Positions 49,587 through 58,422 of a stretch of 64,000 nucleotides of DNA are shown one piece after another. The notes below the pieces were generated by a model. That model had not been told where the DNA came from. It did no database searches and saw only the letters and a list, made by a program, of their open reading frames with translations. The number at the start of each line of letters is the position of its first letter. The first letter of the stretch is position 1. Made by a program: the position numbers and the translations under genes. Source of the DNA: Herbiconiux sp. (GTDB taxonomy: Bacteria; Actinomycetota; Actinomycetes; Actinomycetales; Microbacteriaceae); contig NZ_SCVE01000012.1 in NCBI RefSeq assembly GCF_004297105.1, positions 620,001 through 684,000 of the forward strand. Reading direction: 5' to 3'.

Positions 49587-50629
49587 GCCCCACCGAATCC
49601 ACCCCGGCCGTCTCATCCGCAACCGCCGCGCCCGGGGGTGCGGCCGCTGCGCGGGTCGAGGAGCTGCCCATGGTCAAGGCTCTGAACGCGGGTCTTCGCC
49701 AGGCGCTCGCCGACGACCCCAAGGTGCTGCTGATGGGCGAGGACATCGGGCCGCTCGGCGGCGTGTTCCGCGTCACCGAGGGACTGCAGGCCGAGTTCGG
49801 CCGCGACCGGGTGGTCGACACCCCGCTCGCCGAGTCGGGCATCATCGGCACCGCCATCGGATTGGCGCTTCGCGGCTACCGCCCGGTGTGCGAGATCCAG
49901 TTCGACGGCTTCATCTACCCCGGCTTCGACCAGATCACCTCGCAGCTCGCGAAGCTCACCAACCGCGGCGGCGGAGCGTTCTCGATGCCCGTGGTCATCC
50001 GGGTGCCGTACGGCGGCCACATCGGCGCCGTCGAGCACCATCAGGAGAGCCCCGAGGCCTACTTCGCCCACACCCCGGGCCTCCGGGTGGTGAGCCCGTC
50101 GACCCCGAACGACGCCTACTGGATGATCCAGGAGGCCATCGCCTCGAACGACCCGGTGATGTTCTTCGAGCCGAAGAGCCGCTACTGGCCCAAGGGCCCG
50201 GTCGACTTCGCCGGCACCGCCGCCCCGCTGCACGCGAGCCGGGTGGTGCGAACGGGCACCGACGTGACGGTTCTCGCCCACGGAGCAATGGTGGCGGTGC
50301 TGATGCAGGCGGCGGAGATCGCGGCAGGCGAGGGAGTGAGCGTCGAGGTGATCGACCTGCGCTCGCTCAGCCCGGTCGACTACGGGCCCATCCTCGAGTC
50401 GGTCACGAAGACCGGCCGGCTCGTGGTGGCGCAGGAGGCCTCCGGCTTCGTGAGCGTCGGTTCCGAGATCGCGGCCACGGTCGCGGAGCGCGCCTTCTAC
50501 TCGCTCACCGCGCCGGTGCTGCGGGTGTCGGGCTTCGACACCCCGTTCCCGCCGGCGAAGCTCGAGACGAAGTTTCTTCCCGACGCCGACCGCGTCATGG
50601 AAGCCATCGACCGCGTGATGGCGTACTAG
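49583..50629 (+). CDS. 2-oxoacid dehydrogenase E1 component, beta subunit
   Basis: Partner of E1-alpha, 348 residues, starting at an ATG that overlaps the E1-alpha stop (ATGA). Transketolase-like core [51 protein letters not shown], and C-terminal transketolase domain [29 protein letters not shown] frame continuing back into E1-alpha is spurious. E2 starts 11 bases after it. Confidence 0.92.
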   Translation: MSPTESTPAVSSATAAPGGAAAARVEELPMVKALNAGLRQALADDPKVLLMGEDIGPLGGVFRVTEGLQAEFGRDRVVDTPLAESGIIGTAIGLALRGYRPVCEIQFDGFIYPGFDQITSQLAKLTNRGGGAFSMPVVIRVPYGGHIGAVEHHQESPEAYFAHTPGLRVVSPSTPNDAYWMIQEAIASNDPVMFFEPKSRYWPKGPVDFAGTAAPLHASRVVRTGTDVTVLAHGAMVAVLMQAAEIAAGEGVSVEVIDLRSLSPVDYGPILESVTKTGRLVVAQEASGFVSVGSEIAATVAERAFYSLTAPVLRVSGFDTPFPPAKLETKFLPDADRVMEAIDRVMAY

Positions 50630-50640
50630 GAGATATCCCC

Positions 50641-52053
50641 ATGAGTTCGTCGCAGTTCCTTCTCCCCGACCCCGGCGAGGGTCTCACCGAGGCCGAGATC
50701 GTCGAGTGGAAAGTCGCTCCGGGCGACACCATCGAGATCAATCAGGTGATCGTCGAGATCGAGACCGCCAAGTCGCTCGTCGAGCTGCCCTCGCCGTTCG
50801 CCGGTACCGTCGAGGCCCTGCTGGTGGCCGAGGGTGCCACGGTCGAGGTGGGTGCGCCCATCATCACCGTGACCGATGTCGCGGGCTCGGCTCCGGCTCC
50901 GGTCTCGGCCGGAACCGCGGATGCCGCATCCGCCCCGGTGCCACTCCCCCAGGTGATCGTGCACCCCGCCGACATCACGGCCGCCCAGACACTCGCCGAC
51001 ACCGCCGAGGCCACCTCGGCCGCCGAGAGCTCGTCGTCGGGTGCCGTTCTCGTGGGCTACGGCATCAAGGGCCACGTGGCGAGCCGTCGCACGGGCCGCG
51101 CGCGCCGTCCCGTTCCCGCCATCGGCGAGGCTCCGGATGCCGCCCGCACAGGCGCCCCGCGCATCGCCCGGGCGATGCAGCCCATCCCGGGCGTCCCCGT
51201 GATCGCCAAGCCGCCCATCCGCAAGCTGGCGAAAGACCTCGGCGTCGACCTCAACGAGGTGACGCCCACCGGGGTGATCGGCGACATCACGCGGGAGGAC
51301 GTCATCCGGCACGCCGACCAGGCGAAGGTGTTCCACAACATCGAGACGCCGCAGTGGGCGCCCGTGCGCGAGGAGCGCATCCCGGTGAAGGGCGTTCGCA
51401 AGCAGATCGCGAAGGCGATGGTGACGAGCGCGTTCACCGCGCCGCACGTGAGCCTGTTCGTCGACGTCGACGCCACCCGCACCATGGAGTACGTCAAGCG
51501 ACTCAAGACGTCGCCCGACTTCACCGGGGTCAAGGTGTCGCCTCTTCTCATCATGGCGAAGGCCATCATCTGGGCGGTGCGCCGCAACCCGATGGTGAAC
51601 ACGGTCTTCACCGAGAAGGAGATCATCGTGCGCAACTACGTGAACCTCGGCATCGCCGCGGCCACGCCGCGCGGGCTGATCGTGCCGAACGTGAAAGACG
51701 CCCACGACATGACCATGCTGCAGCTGGCGGGCGCGCTCGAGAGTCTCACCCTCACGGCCCGCGAAGGCCGCACCTCCCCCGCCGACATGGCCGACGGCAC
51801 CATCACGATCACGAACATCGGGGTGTTCGGCATGGACACCGGCACCCCCATCCTGAACCCCGGCGAGGCCGCCATCGTGGCACTCGGCACCATCAAGCAG
51901 CGCCCGTGGGTGGTCGATGGCGAGGTCCGACCCCGCTTCGTCACCACCATCGGCGCCAGCTTCGATCACCGCGTGGTCGATGGCGACGTGGCCAGCCGGT
52001 TCGTGGCGGACGTCGCATCCATCATCGAGGAGCCGGCTCTGCTGCTCGACTGA
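50641..52053 (+). CDS. 2-oxoacid dehydrogenase E2 component (dihydrolipoyl acyltransferase)
   Basis: 470 residues. Lipoyl domain 1-78 with Lys44 in ETAKS, Ala/Thr-rich linker, subunit-binding domain about 173-225 ([31 protein letters not shown]), and catalytic acyltransferase domain ending [18 protein letters not shown] with the active-site His. GGAGATATCCCC precedes the ATG at 50641. A much longer in-frame reading beginning at 49192 is rejected. No E3 gene is nearby; the cell presumably shares one encoded elsewhere. Confidence 0.93.
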   Translation: MSSSQFLLPDPGEGLTEAEIVEWKVAPGDTIEINQVIVEIETAKSLVELPSPFAGTVEALLVAEGATVEVGAPIITVTDVAGSAPAPVSAGTADAASAPVPLPQVIVHPADITAAQTLADTAEATSAAESSSSGAVLVGYGIKGHVASRRTGRARRPVPAIGEAPDAARTGAPRIARAMQPIPGVPVIAKPPIRKLAKDLGVDLNEVTPTGVIGDITREDVIRHADQAKVFHNIETPQWAPVREERIPVKGVRKQIAKAMVTSAFTAPHVSLFVDVDATRTMEYVKRLKTSPDFTGVKVSPLLIMAKAIIWAVRRNPMVNTVFTEKEIIVRNYVNLGIAAATPRGLIVPNVKDAHDMTMLQLAGALESLTLTAREGRTSPADMADGTITITNIGVFGMDTGTPILNPGEAAIVALGTIKQRPWVVDGEVRPRFVTTIGASFDHRVVDGDVASRFVADVASIIEEPALLLD

Positions 52054-52064
52054 CCTCGATTTGG

Positions 52065-52085
52065 TATTGAAAATCATTATCAATA
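52065..52085. promoter_or_regulatory. Candidate Zur box upstream of the zinc uptake operon
   Basis: TATTGAAAAT, C, ATTATCAATA: a 21-base dyad with nine of ten arm bases matching, 10 bases before the substrate-binding protein GTG. It resembles the Fur/Zur operator core TGAnAATnATTnTCA. The last gene of the operon encodes a Fur-family protein. Confidence 0.7.
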
Positions 52086-52095
52086 GAGTGAGGGT

Positions 52096-53001
52096 GTGAA
52101 GAAGAGCACTCTCCTGGTTCCCCTGTTCGCCGGCGTGGCCGCACTCGCACTCGCGGGCTGCTCCACCAGCCCCACCGCGGCCGACTCCGGCGCGGCGGAT
52201 GGCATCCGCGTGGTGGCCTCCACCAACGTCTACGGCAGCATCGCCGAGGCCGTGGGCGGCGACGCCGTCGCGGTGACGTCGATCATCGACGACCCGAGCA
52301 AAGACCCGCACGAGTACCAGGCCGACGGCCAGAACCAGCTGGCCGTGTCGAAGGCGCAGGTCGTGATCGAGAACGGCGGCGGCTACGACGACTTCATCGA
52401 CACCATGCTGTCGGCCGCATCCGGCTCCGACCCCGCCGTGCTGAACGTGACCGACATCTCCGGACTCGAGCAGGAGGGGTTCAACGAGCACCTCTGGTAC
52501 GACTTCCCCACCATGCAGAAGCTCGTCGACTCCCTGGTGACCGAGTTCTCGAGCCTCGACCCGTCCGAGGCCACGACATTCGAGGCCAACGGCGAGGCCG
52601 CCAAGGCGAAGCTCGCCGATCTCGAGGCGGGAGAGGCGGCCATCAAGGCCTCCCACGCGGGCGAGGGCGTCGCCATCACCGAGCCGGTGCCGCTGTACCT
52701 CCTCGCCGCCGCGGGCCTCGACGACGAGACCCCCGACGCCTTCAGCGAAGCGATCGAGGAGGGAACGGATGTTCCGCCCCTCGTGCTGCAGGAGACCCTC
52801 GCGCTCTTCGACGCGAAGTCCGTCGCGCTGCTGGTGTACAACGAGCAGACCGGCGGTCCGCAGACCGACGCGGTGATCGCTGCGGCGGAGAAGAACGGCA
52901 TCCCCACCGTGGCCGTGACCGAGACCATGCCCGTCGGCACCGACTACTTCAGCTGGATGCAGGCCAACATCGACGCGGTCTCCTCCGCGCTCGCGGGCTG
53001 A
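52096..53001 (+). CDS. znuA: Metal (zinc/manganese) ABC transporter substrate-binding lipoprotein
   Basis: 301-residue cluster-9 binding protein, lipidated at Cys22 (ALALAGC lipobox). Likely metal ligands are His72 (DPHEYQ), His132 (NEHLWYDF), and Glu196 (AITEPVP), as in PsaA-type proteins; no His-rich loop is present in this subunit. Start GTG. Metal identity is not certain from ligands; the Zur-like box and Fur-family gene in the operon favour zinc. The genes for ATPase, permease and regulator follow. Confidence 0.9.
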   Translation: MKKSTLLVPLFAGVAALALAGCSTSPTAADSGAADGIRVVASTNVYGSIAEAVGGDAVAVTSIIDDPSKDPHEYQADGQNQLAVSKAQVVIENGGGYDDFIDTMLSAASGSDPAVLNVTDISGLEQEGFNEHLWYDFPTMQKLVDSLVTEFSSLDPSEATTFEANGEAAKAKLADLEAGEAAIKASHAGEGVAITEPVPLYLLAAAGLDDETPDAFSEAIEEGTDVPPLVLQETLALFDAKSVALLVYNEQTGGPQTDAVIAAAEKNGIPTVAVTETMPVGTDYFSWMQANIDAVSSALAG

Positions 53002-53043
53002 GTGCGCGACGAGCGCGCACGGGCAGGGCAGTAGGGTTTGACG

Positions 53044-53898
53044 GTGACCGATCCGGTGCTGACCCTGCGTGACGCGAGCCTGTCATTCGGCCCGCGCACG
53101 CTGTGGTCGCATCTCGACCTCGACGTGGCACCGGGTGAGTTCATCGCGGTGCTGGGGTCGAACGGATCCGGCAAGTCGAGCCTCTTGAAGGCCATCCTCG
53201 GGCAGCAGAAGCTCACCTCGGGCCGCATCGACGTGCTCGGCGCACCCGGCCGGAGGGGCGACCGCCGGATCGGCTACGTGCCACAGCAGAAGCTCGCTCC
53301 CGATGGAACGCCCTTGCGCGCTCGCGACCTGGTAGCCCTCGGTCTCACCGGCCACCGCTGGGGGGTGCCGCTGCCCTCCGCCGCGCGCCGCCGCGAGGTG
53401 GATACCCTGCTCGCGGCCGTAGGAGCCACCGAGTACGCCCAGGTCGGCGTCTCCACCCTCTCCGGAGGTGAGCAGCAGCGGCTGCGCATCGGTCAGGCTC
53501 TCGCCGGCGACCCGCAGCTCCTGCTCTGCGACGAGCCCCTCCTCTCGCTCGACCTCACCCATCAACGCGCGGTGAGCGAACTGATTGACCGGCAGCGGCG
53601 CGAGCGCGGCTTCGGCGTGCTCTTCGTCACCCACGACATCAACCCGGTGCTCGACATGGTCGACCGGGTGCTGTACCTCGCCGACGGCGGCTTCCGCATC
53701 GGCGAGCCCGACGAGGTGCTGCGCTCAGAGGTGCTGAGCGAGCTCTACGGTTCACAGGTCGACGTCATCCGCGCACACGGTCGCGTGATCGTGGTGGGGA
53801 CCACGGATGGCGTGCACGGCCACCCCGACGACCACCTGGCCCACCACGACGAGCACGACGACGATGCCGGGTCGGGCCTACGGGGGGTGCTGCCGTGA
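53044..53898 (+). CDS. znuC: Metal ABC transporter ATP-binding protein with His/Asp-rich tail
   Basis: 284-residue ATPase from GTG 53044; a TTG six bases earlier is possible but too close to AGGG. Walker A GSNGSGKSSL, signature LSGGEQQR, Walker B LLLCDEP, H-loop VTHD. The C-terminus has an unusual run of His and Asp (HGHPDDHLAHHDEHDDD at about residues 259-275), which looks metal-binding. Its stop overlaps the permease GTG. Confidence 0.92.
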   Translation: MTDPVLTLRDASLSFGPRTLWSHLDLDVAPGEFIAVLGSNGSGKSSLLKAILGQQKLTSGRIDVLGAPGRRGDRRIGYVPQQKLAPDGTPLRARDLVALGLTGHRWGVPLPSAARRREVDTLLAAVGATEYAQVGVSTLSGGEQQRLRIGQALAGDPQLLLCDEPLLSLDLTHQRAVSELIDRQRRERGFGVLFVTHDINPVLDMVDRVLYLADGGFRIGEPDEVLRSEVLSELYGSQVDVIRAHGRVIVVGTTDGVHGHPDDHLAHHDEHDDDAGSGLRGVLP

Positions 53899-54794
53899 GC
53901 GGTGACTTCTGGTCGCAGGTCTTCAACTTCGCCGACTACGGCGAGCTGCTGGGTCTGCTGCACAACTCGATCATCGCGGGCGCGGTGCTCGGCATCGTGG
54001 GCGGCCTGATCGGCGTGTTCGTGATGTCACGCGACATGGCATTCGCCGTTCACGGCATCAGCGAGCTCTCGTTCGCGGGCGCCGCCGCCGGCCTGCTCTT
54101 CGGGGTGGGAGTGGTGGAGGGCTCGATCATCGGATCGATCATCGCCGCGCTGCTGATCGGCCTGCTCGGCGCCCGGGCGCGCGACCGCAACTCGATCATC
54201 GCGGTGCTGATGCCGTTCGGCCTCGGCCTCGGCATCCTGTGCCTCTCGCTCTACCCGGGTCGTTCGGCCAACAAGTTCGGGCTGCTCACCGGGCAGATCG
54301 TGGCGGTCGACGACCCCAAGCTGAACTCCCTCATCGCGATCTCGATCGTGGTGGTGCTTGGCCTCATCCTCGTGTGGCGGCCGCTCACCTTCGCGAGCGT
54401 CGACGCGGATGTCGCCTCCGCCCGCGGTGTGCCGGTGCGCGGCCTCTCGATCTTCTTCATGCTGCTGCTCGGCCTCGCGGTGGCCGTCTCGGTGCAGATC
54501 GTGGGCTCGCTGCTGGTGCTCTCGATCCTCGTCACGCCCGCAGCCGCGGCCCTTCGCCTCTCGTCGTCGCCGATCGTGGTGCCGTTGCTCTCGACCCTGT
54601 TCGCGGTGACGTCGCTCGTGGGTGGGATCATGCTGGCGCTCGGCGCATCCGTGCCGATCAGCCCCTATGTCACCACCATCTCGTTCGCCATCTACGTGGT
54701 CTGCCGGCTCATCGCCTGGCGCCGCGGAGCCGGCACGGGGAGAATGACGGATGCCGGGCACGCGACACCGGCACGGAAGGCGGTGCGGTCGTGA
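53895..54794 (+). CDS. znuB: Metal ABC transporter permease
   Basis: 299-residue membrane subunit of the ABC-3 family, about eight helices. GTG overlaps the ATPase stop, and its own stop overlaps the Fur gene GTG. Motif-like SEAGFAGAAAGLLFG region (residues about 55-70: ELSFAGAAAGLLFGVG) couples to the ATPase. Confidence 0.92.
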   Translation: MSGDFWSQVFNFADYGELLGLLHNSIIAGAVLGIVGGLIGVFVMSRDMAFAVHGISELSFAGAAAGLLFGVGVVEGSIIGSIIAALLIGLLGARARDRNSIIAVLMPFGLGLGILCLSLYPGRSANKFGLLTGQIVAVDDPKLNSLIAISIVVVLGLILVWRPLTFASVDADVASARGVPVRGLSIFFMLLLGLAVAVSVQIVGSLLVLSILVTPAAAALRLSSSPIVVPLLSTLFAVTSLVGGIMLALGASVPISPYVTTISFAIYVVCRLIAWRRGAGTGRMTDAGHATPARKAVRS

Positions 54795-55177
54795 AACGCA
54801 ACACATGGCAGCGTGAGGCGGTGCGGAGCGCCCTCGGCACCCAGATGGGCTTCGTGAGCGCGCAGAGCCTGCACTCCTCCTTGAAGGGCTCCGGCTCGCA
54901 GATCGGTCTGGCCACGGTGTACCGCGCACTGGCCGATCTGGCCCAGGAGGGTGAAGCCGATTCGTTGCAGTCGCCCGAGGGTGAGTCGCTGTACCGCGCC
55001 TGCTCGCTGGCGCACCATCACCACCTCATCTGCCGCAGCTGCGGGCTCACGGTGGAGATCGAGGCCGACGAAGTGGAGGCGTGGGCACAGCGCACCGCAG
55101 CCCTGCACGGGTTCAGCCGGCCGGAACACGTGGTCGACATCTTCGGCTTCTGCTCGGCCTGCGTCCCTCCCCAGTAG
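54791..55177 (+). CDS. zur: Fur family transcriptional regulator, probable Zur
   Basis: 128-residue metal-sensing repressor. Helix-turn-helix about 15-65 (AQSLHSSLKGSGSQIGLATVYRALADLAQEG), then the metal regions HHHHLICRSCG and FGFCSAC with both CxxC structural zinc pairs. Last in the transporter operon (overlaps permease stop), so it represses its own operon through the box at 52065. A frame beginning much earlier reads through the permease gene and is rejected. It converges on the AsnC gene. Confidence 0.9.
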   Translation: MKRNTWQREAVRSALGTQMGFVSAQSLHSSLKGSGSQIGLATVYRALADLAQEGEADSLQSPEGESLYRACSLAHHHHLICRSCGLTVEIEADEVEAWAQRTAALHGFSRPEHVVDIFGFCSACVPPQ

Positions 55178-55185
55178 CCGGGTCC

Positions 55186-55204
55186 GGCGGTCGGGCCGAC
55201 CGCC
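55186..55204. terminator. Bidirectional hairpin between zur and AsnC genes
   Basis: GGCGGTCGG (55186-55194) pairs with CCGACCGCC (55196-55204) around a single G; nineteen-base dyad in the 39-base gap between convergent stops. The short centre means the stem opens by a few pairs to form a loop. Possible terminator. Confidence 0.5.
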
Positions 55205-55216
55205 CCTGCATCCGCC

Positions 55217-56230
55217 TCAGGCCGGCGGGGCCACCTGGCTGCGCCACCACGGCGTCTCGATGAAGCCGCGCTTGAGGAAGAGCAGCTCCATCGACGCCGT
55301 CCAGCCCTCCACGCCGTCGAGCCGCGAGAGCGTCGACGTGATGAACGAGTACAGCTCGTTCGTCGAGGGCAGGATGACCTCGCAGAACAAGGCGTTCTCG
55401 TCGAGGGTGGCGGCGAGATAGCGGATGGCAGGATGCTTCGCGAGCTCGCGGGCCACCGCATCCATCTGCGACGGCGACACCTTCACGGTGAGCAGGGTCT
55501 CCGCCCCCATGCCGAGCGCGGGGGCGGGCACGAGGGTCAGGATGTCGATGCACTGCGCGTTGCGCAGCCGCTCGAAGCGGCGCCGCACGCTCGACTCGTT
55601 CATGCCCACGCGGTCGGCCACCGCCTGGAAGGTCTCCCGGCCGTCGTCGCGCAGTGCGTCGATGATCTTCCAGTCGGAGGAGTCGAAGTGCACCGGGCTG
55701 CAGGGTTCCGGCTCGGCCACGTGCTCGAAGTCGCTCGAGATCTCGGGCAGCGAGAGCGTGTCGGCGAAGAGCTGCCGGCCCCAGTCGAACGTGACCTTGT
55801 AGATGTGCATCACCAGGTCGCTGCGCCAGCGTTCGACGCCGTCGATCGACTGCAGTTCCTCGAGCAGGTGCGGGTAGTTCGTGGCACCGCCTTTCACCAC
55901 GAGTTCGGCGATGATGTCGTACTGCCCGGTGACCACGGTGACGAAACGCACGTCGTCGTGGGCCACCAGCTGCTCGGCCACCATCAACTGGGTGCCCGGT
56001 GCGCAGTTGATGCGGATGAGGAACGAATCCACCTGGCCCGCCGCCCCGAGGGCGGGGTTCACGGCCACCTTGATCACGCCTGAGCTGAGCAGCGACTGCC
56101 CGCGGCGGGTGACGGTGGCGGTGGATGAGCCCACCATCTCCGCGATGGCGCGCCAGCTGGCCCGGCCGTCGTGCTGCATGGCCACCACGATCTTGCGGTC
56201 GAGCTCGTCGAGGCTGTCGAGTGCGCGCAC
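55217..56230 (-). CDS. Double Lrp/AsnC-type regulator (two fused AsnC units)
   Basis: 337 residues from GTG 56230, which starts two bases after the hydrolase stop with GGAG eight bases upstream. It has two complete AsnC units: helix-turn-helix about 8-55 (LDELDRKIVVAMQHDGRASWRAIAEMVG) with ligand domain about 62-145, then a second helix-turn-helix about 184-235 (DWKIIDALRDDGRETFQAVADRVGMNESSVRRRFERL) with ligand domain about 240-322. AsnC proteins sense amino acids or related small molecules, here probably the compound the cluster uses. The fused form is known in actinobacteria but is not the common single form. Confidence 0.87.
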   Translation of the reverse strand: MRALDSLDELDRKIVVAMQHDGRASWRAIAEMVGSSTATVTRRGQSLLSSGVIKVAVNPALGAAGQVDSFLIRINCAPGTQLMVAEQLVAHDDVRFVTVVTGQYDIIAELVVKGGATNYPHLLEELQSIDGVERWRSDLVMHIYKVTFDWGRQLFADTLSLPEISSDFEHVAEPEPCSPVHFDSSDWKIIDALRDDGRETFQAVADRVGMNESSVRRRFERLRNAQCIDILTLVPAPALGMGAETLLTVKVSPSQMDAVARELAKHPAIRYLAATLDENALFCEVILPSTNELYSFITSTLSRLDGVEGWTASMELLFLKRGFIETPWWRSQVAPPA

Positions 56231-56232
56231 GC

Positions 56233-57162
56233 TCAGGACTCCGTCGTGTGCGCCCCGCCTGACCTCGCCCCGTCTGTCGGCGCCACCCGGTGCAGGAATC
56301 TGCGAACGGTCGCTGTCCATAGCTCGGCCTCTTCGATCTGGGGAGAATGCCCGGACTCCTCGAACACCACGAGCTCCGAGTTCGGGATCAGGCTCGCGAT
56401 GGTCTCGCTACACGATACCGGCGTGATCCAGTCCGTGCGCCCCACCGTGATCAGTGTCGGCACGGTCACCGTCGGCAGAAGGGGCTTCAGGTCGTAGTTC
56501 GGGAGGTTCTTCGAGAAGGCGTAGTTGTGCGCCTCGTACCGGTACGGGGTGGCCTGCACCTTCTTCTCCACGGCCGCGGGGTCGTAGTGGAAGTCGTACA
56601 GGGGCAGGATCTCGCGCCAGCAGTCGCGCAGATCGTCGTCGTCGCGCACCCGGCCCTCGTCGATGCGGTCGAACTTCTCCATGTCGATCGTGACCCGATC
56701 CGATGCCAGGGCGTTCTCCCGGGCGAGGTGCGCGTTGCCGTTGTCGGCGGAGGTGTCGCGCAGCACGACGGCGGTGACCCGGTCGGGATAGCGGATGGCG
56801 TACTCCATCGACATGAATCCGCCGTAGGAGCCGCCCGCCATCACGATCGTCTCGGCGCCGATCCACTCGCGCAGACCGTCGATGTCGGCGGCCCACTGCT
56901 CGTGGCTGAACTCGCCGGAGCCCTCGCTCTGGCCGGAGCCGCGGGCATCGAACACCACCACCCGGTACTCGTCGGCCAGACGGCCGAAGCTCGCGCGCGG
57001 CTCCGCCCGGGAGCCGAGACCGGGAGCGCCGTGGTGCGTGATGATCACTGGAGCGCCCTCGGGGCCGAGCACCTCCACCGCCAGCTCGTTGCCGTTGATG
57101 CGCACGCGCTGGGCGGAGCTCGTGGCGGCCGCGAATTCAGGGGAGACGGCGTTCTCGGTCAT
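56233..57162 (-). CDS. Alpha/beta hydrolase (proline iminopeptidase-like)
   Basis: 309-residue serine hydrolase. Nucleophile Ser in MAGGSYGGFMSMEYA (about 112), oxyanion THHGAPGLGSRAEP near 42, C-terminal His in FEESGHSPQIEEAELW (about 283) and an Asp near TVGRTDWITP. Similar to prolyl aminopeptidases and other alpha/beta hydrolases, so an aminopeptidase or amidase role is possible. It lies in a leftward operon after the M24 gene (43-base gap) and before the double AsnC gene. Confidence 0.85.
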   Translation of the reverse strand: MTENAVSPEFAAATSSAQRVRINGNELAVEVLGPEGAPVIITHHGAPGLGSRAEPRASFGRLADEYRVVVFDARGSGQSEGSGEFSHEQWAADIDGLREWIGAETIVMAGGSYGGFMSMEYAIRYPDRVTAVVLRDTSADNGNAHLARENALASDRVTIDMEKFDRIDEGRVRDDDDLRDCWREILPLYDFHYDPAAVEKKVQATPYRYEAHNYAFSKNLPNYDLKPLLPTVTVPTLITVGRTDWITPVSCSETIASLIPNSELVVFEESGHSPQIEEAELWTATVRRFLHRVAPTDGARSGGAHTTES

Positions 57163-57205
57163 GGGTGACTCCTGTCTATCTGTGGATCGATGGTGCGGTG
57201 GAGCT

Positions 57206-58414
57206 CTAGAGCGCGATGGTGCAGTCGGTGAGGGAGCGGGGGAAGGCCGTGAGCGGCTCCGATCCCGTCTCGGTCACGAGCATGCTGTCGCTGATGCGGT
57301 ACCCGGCGTGGCCCGGGATGTAGATGCCCGGTTCGTTCGACACCACCATGCCCGGCTCGAGCACGGTGTCGTCGCCGGCCTCGAGCCACGGCGGCTCGTG
57401 CATCCCGAGGCCGATTCCGTGACCCTGACGGTGGCGGATGAACCGGCCCAGACCGGCGTCCTCGATCACGGCGAGGCAGGTGGCATTGGCCGACCGGCAC
57501 TCGGCACCGGGACGGATGGCCTGCCCACCGACCTCCTGCGCGCGCCGGATGGTCTCGTGGTAGAGCCGCTGCTCGGTGGTCGGCGTGCCGAGTACGAAGG
57601 TGCGCTCGCCCTCCACGAAGCGGCCGCCCACGGCGCAGCCGAGGGAGAGCATGAACGTGTCGCCGTCGCGGAGGCGGTAGCCGGAGGGCAGCCCGTGCGG
57701 AAAAGCCGAGTTCGCCCCGGCGTAGACGAGGCCACCGGCCAGGGGCGAGACCACGATCACGTCGTCGTGCTCGGCATACATCGTCTTCACGCCGGTACCG
57801 GTCACGTGGGCGGCGAGCTCCGACTCGCTCGGCAGCTCGCCGCCGCTCGCGATGGCTCCGGTCAGCAGCGCGACACCGGCCTCGAGCATCACGTCAGTGA
57901 TGCGGGCGGCCTCGCGATGCAGCGCGATCTCCTCGTCGAACTTGCGGTAGCGCGCACGGGTGACCAGCGTCGTGGCGCGGAAATCGGCATCCGCCAGCTG
58001 GCTCGTCGCCGCGGTCTGCCGTTCGTTCGTCATCTGCGTGCTGAACCCCACGCGGAGACCGCGCCCGCTGCCGACGGCACCGGCCAGCGCGGCGAAAGGA
58101 GGGCGGATGCCCGGGAACTCCGCGTACGACACGATCTCGGCCCGTGCCGACTGGCGCACGGCGTTCTCGCGCTCGAGCTCCGGCGTCATGAGCACGCACC
58201 GGCCGTCGGAGCCGAGCCACACGGCCACCGGGCGTTCGGAGGGGTGGTGGAAGAAACCCGTGAGGTAGGCGACATCCTCGGTGTCGTCGGTGAGCACGGC
58301 ATCGAAACCCTCGCGCACCAGGAGGTCGCGCACGCGCTCCTGCACGCGATCGAAGAAGGCCGGAGCCAGCGGCTGGCGGAAGCGCCCCTCGGTGGTGGCG
58401 GTGGTCGAGGTCAC
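57206..58414 (-). CDS. M24 family Xaa-Pro peptidase/creatinase-like protein
   Basis: 402 residues from GTG 58414 (GGAG seven bases upstream), eight bases after the permease stop. N-terminal creatinase-like domain about 20-150, then pita-bread fold about 155-395. His240 (AFPHGL), His332 (RQGHGIGLGMHE), Glu361 (VVSNEPG) are conserved, but the first metal Asp is Ser257 (FMLSLGC), the second aligned 11 residues later is Glu268, and the last Glu is Ser375 (RISDSM). Loss of these points to a non-metal member, like creatinase or ectoine hydrolase, rather than a true prolidase. Function is inferred, substrate unknown. Confidence 0.8.
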   Translation of the reverse strand: MTSTTATTEGRFRQPLAPAFFDRVQERVRDLLVREGFDAVLTDDTEDVAYLTGFFHHPSERPVAVWLGSDGRCVLMTPELERENAVRQSARAEIVSYAEFPGIRPPFAALAGAVGSGRGLRVGFSTQMTNERQTAATSQLADADFRATTLVTRARYRKFDEEIALHREAARITDVMLEAGVALLTGAIASGGELPSESELAAHVTGTGVKTMYAEHDDVIVVSPLAGGLVYAGANSAFPHGLPSGYRLRDGDTFMLSLGCAVGGRFVEGERTFVLGTPTTEQRLYHETIRRAQEVGGQAIRPGAECRSANATCLAVIEDAGLGRFIRHRQGHGIGLGMHEPPWLEAGDDTVLEPGMVVSNEPGIYIPGHAGYRISDSMLVTETGSEPLTAFPRSLTDCTIAL

Positions 58415-58422
58415 GGATGCTC

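Noticed and set aside
49192..50640. Upstream extension of the E2 reading frame
   Set aside because: It overlaps E1-alpha and E1-beta in another frame; the ATG at 50641 has a ribosome site and gives the lipoyl domain.
50626..52656. A 676-codon minus-strand frame across E2 and the zinc binding protein
   Set aside because: It lies opposite two well supported genes and has the same bias as other shadow frames.
55933..56320. A longer AsnC start at 56320
   Set aside because: It would overlap the hydrolase by almost 90 bases; the GTG at 56230 is just past the hydrolase stop and has GGAG.
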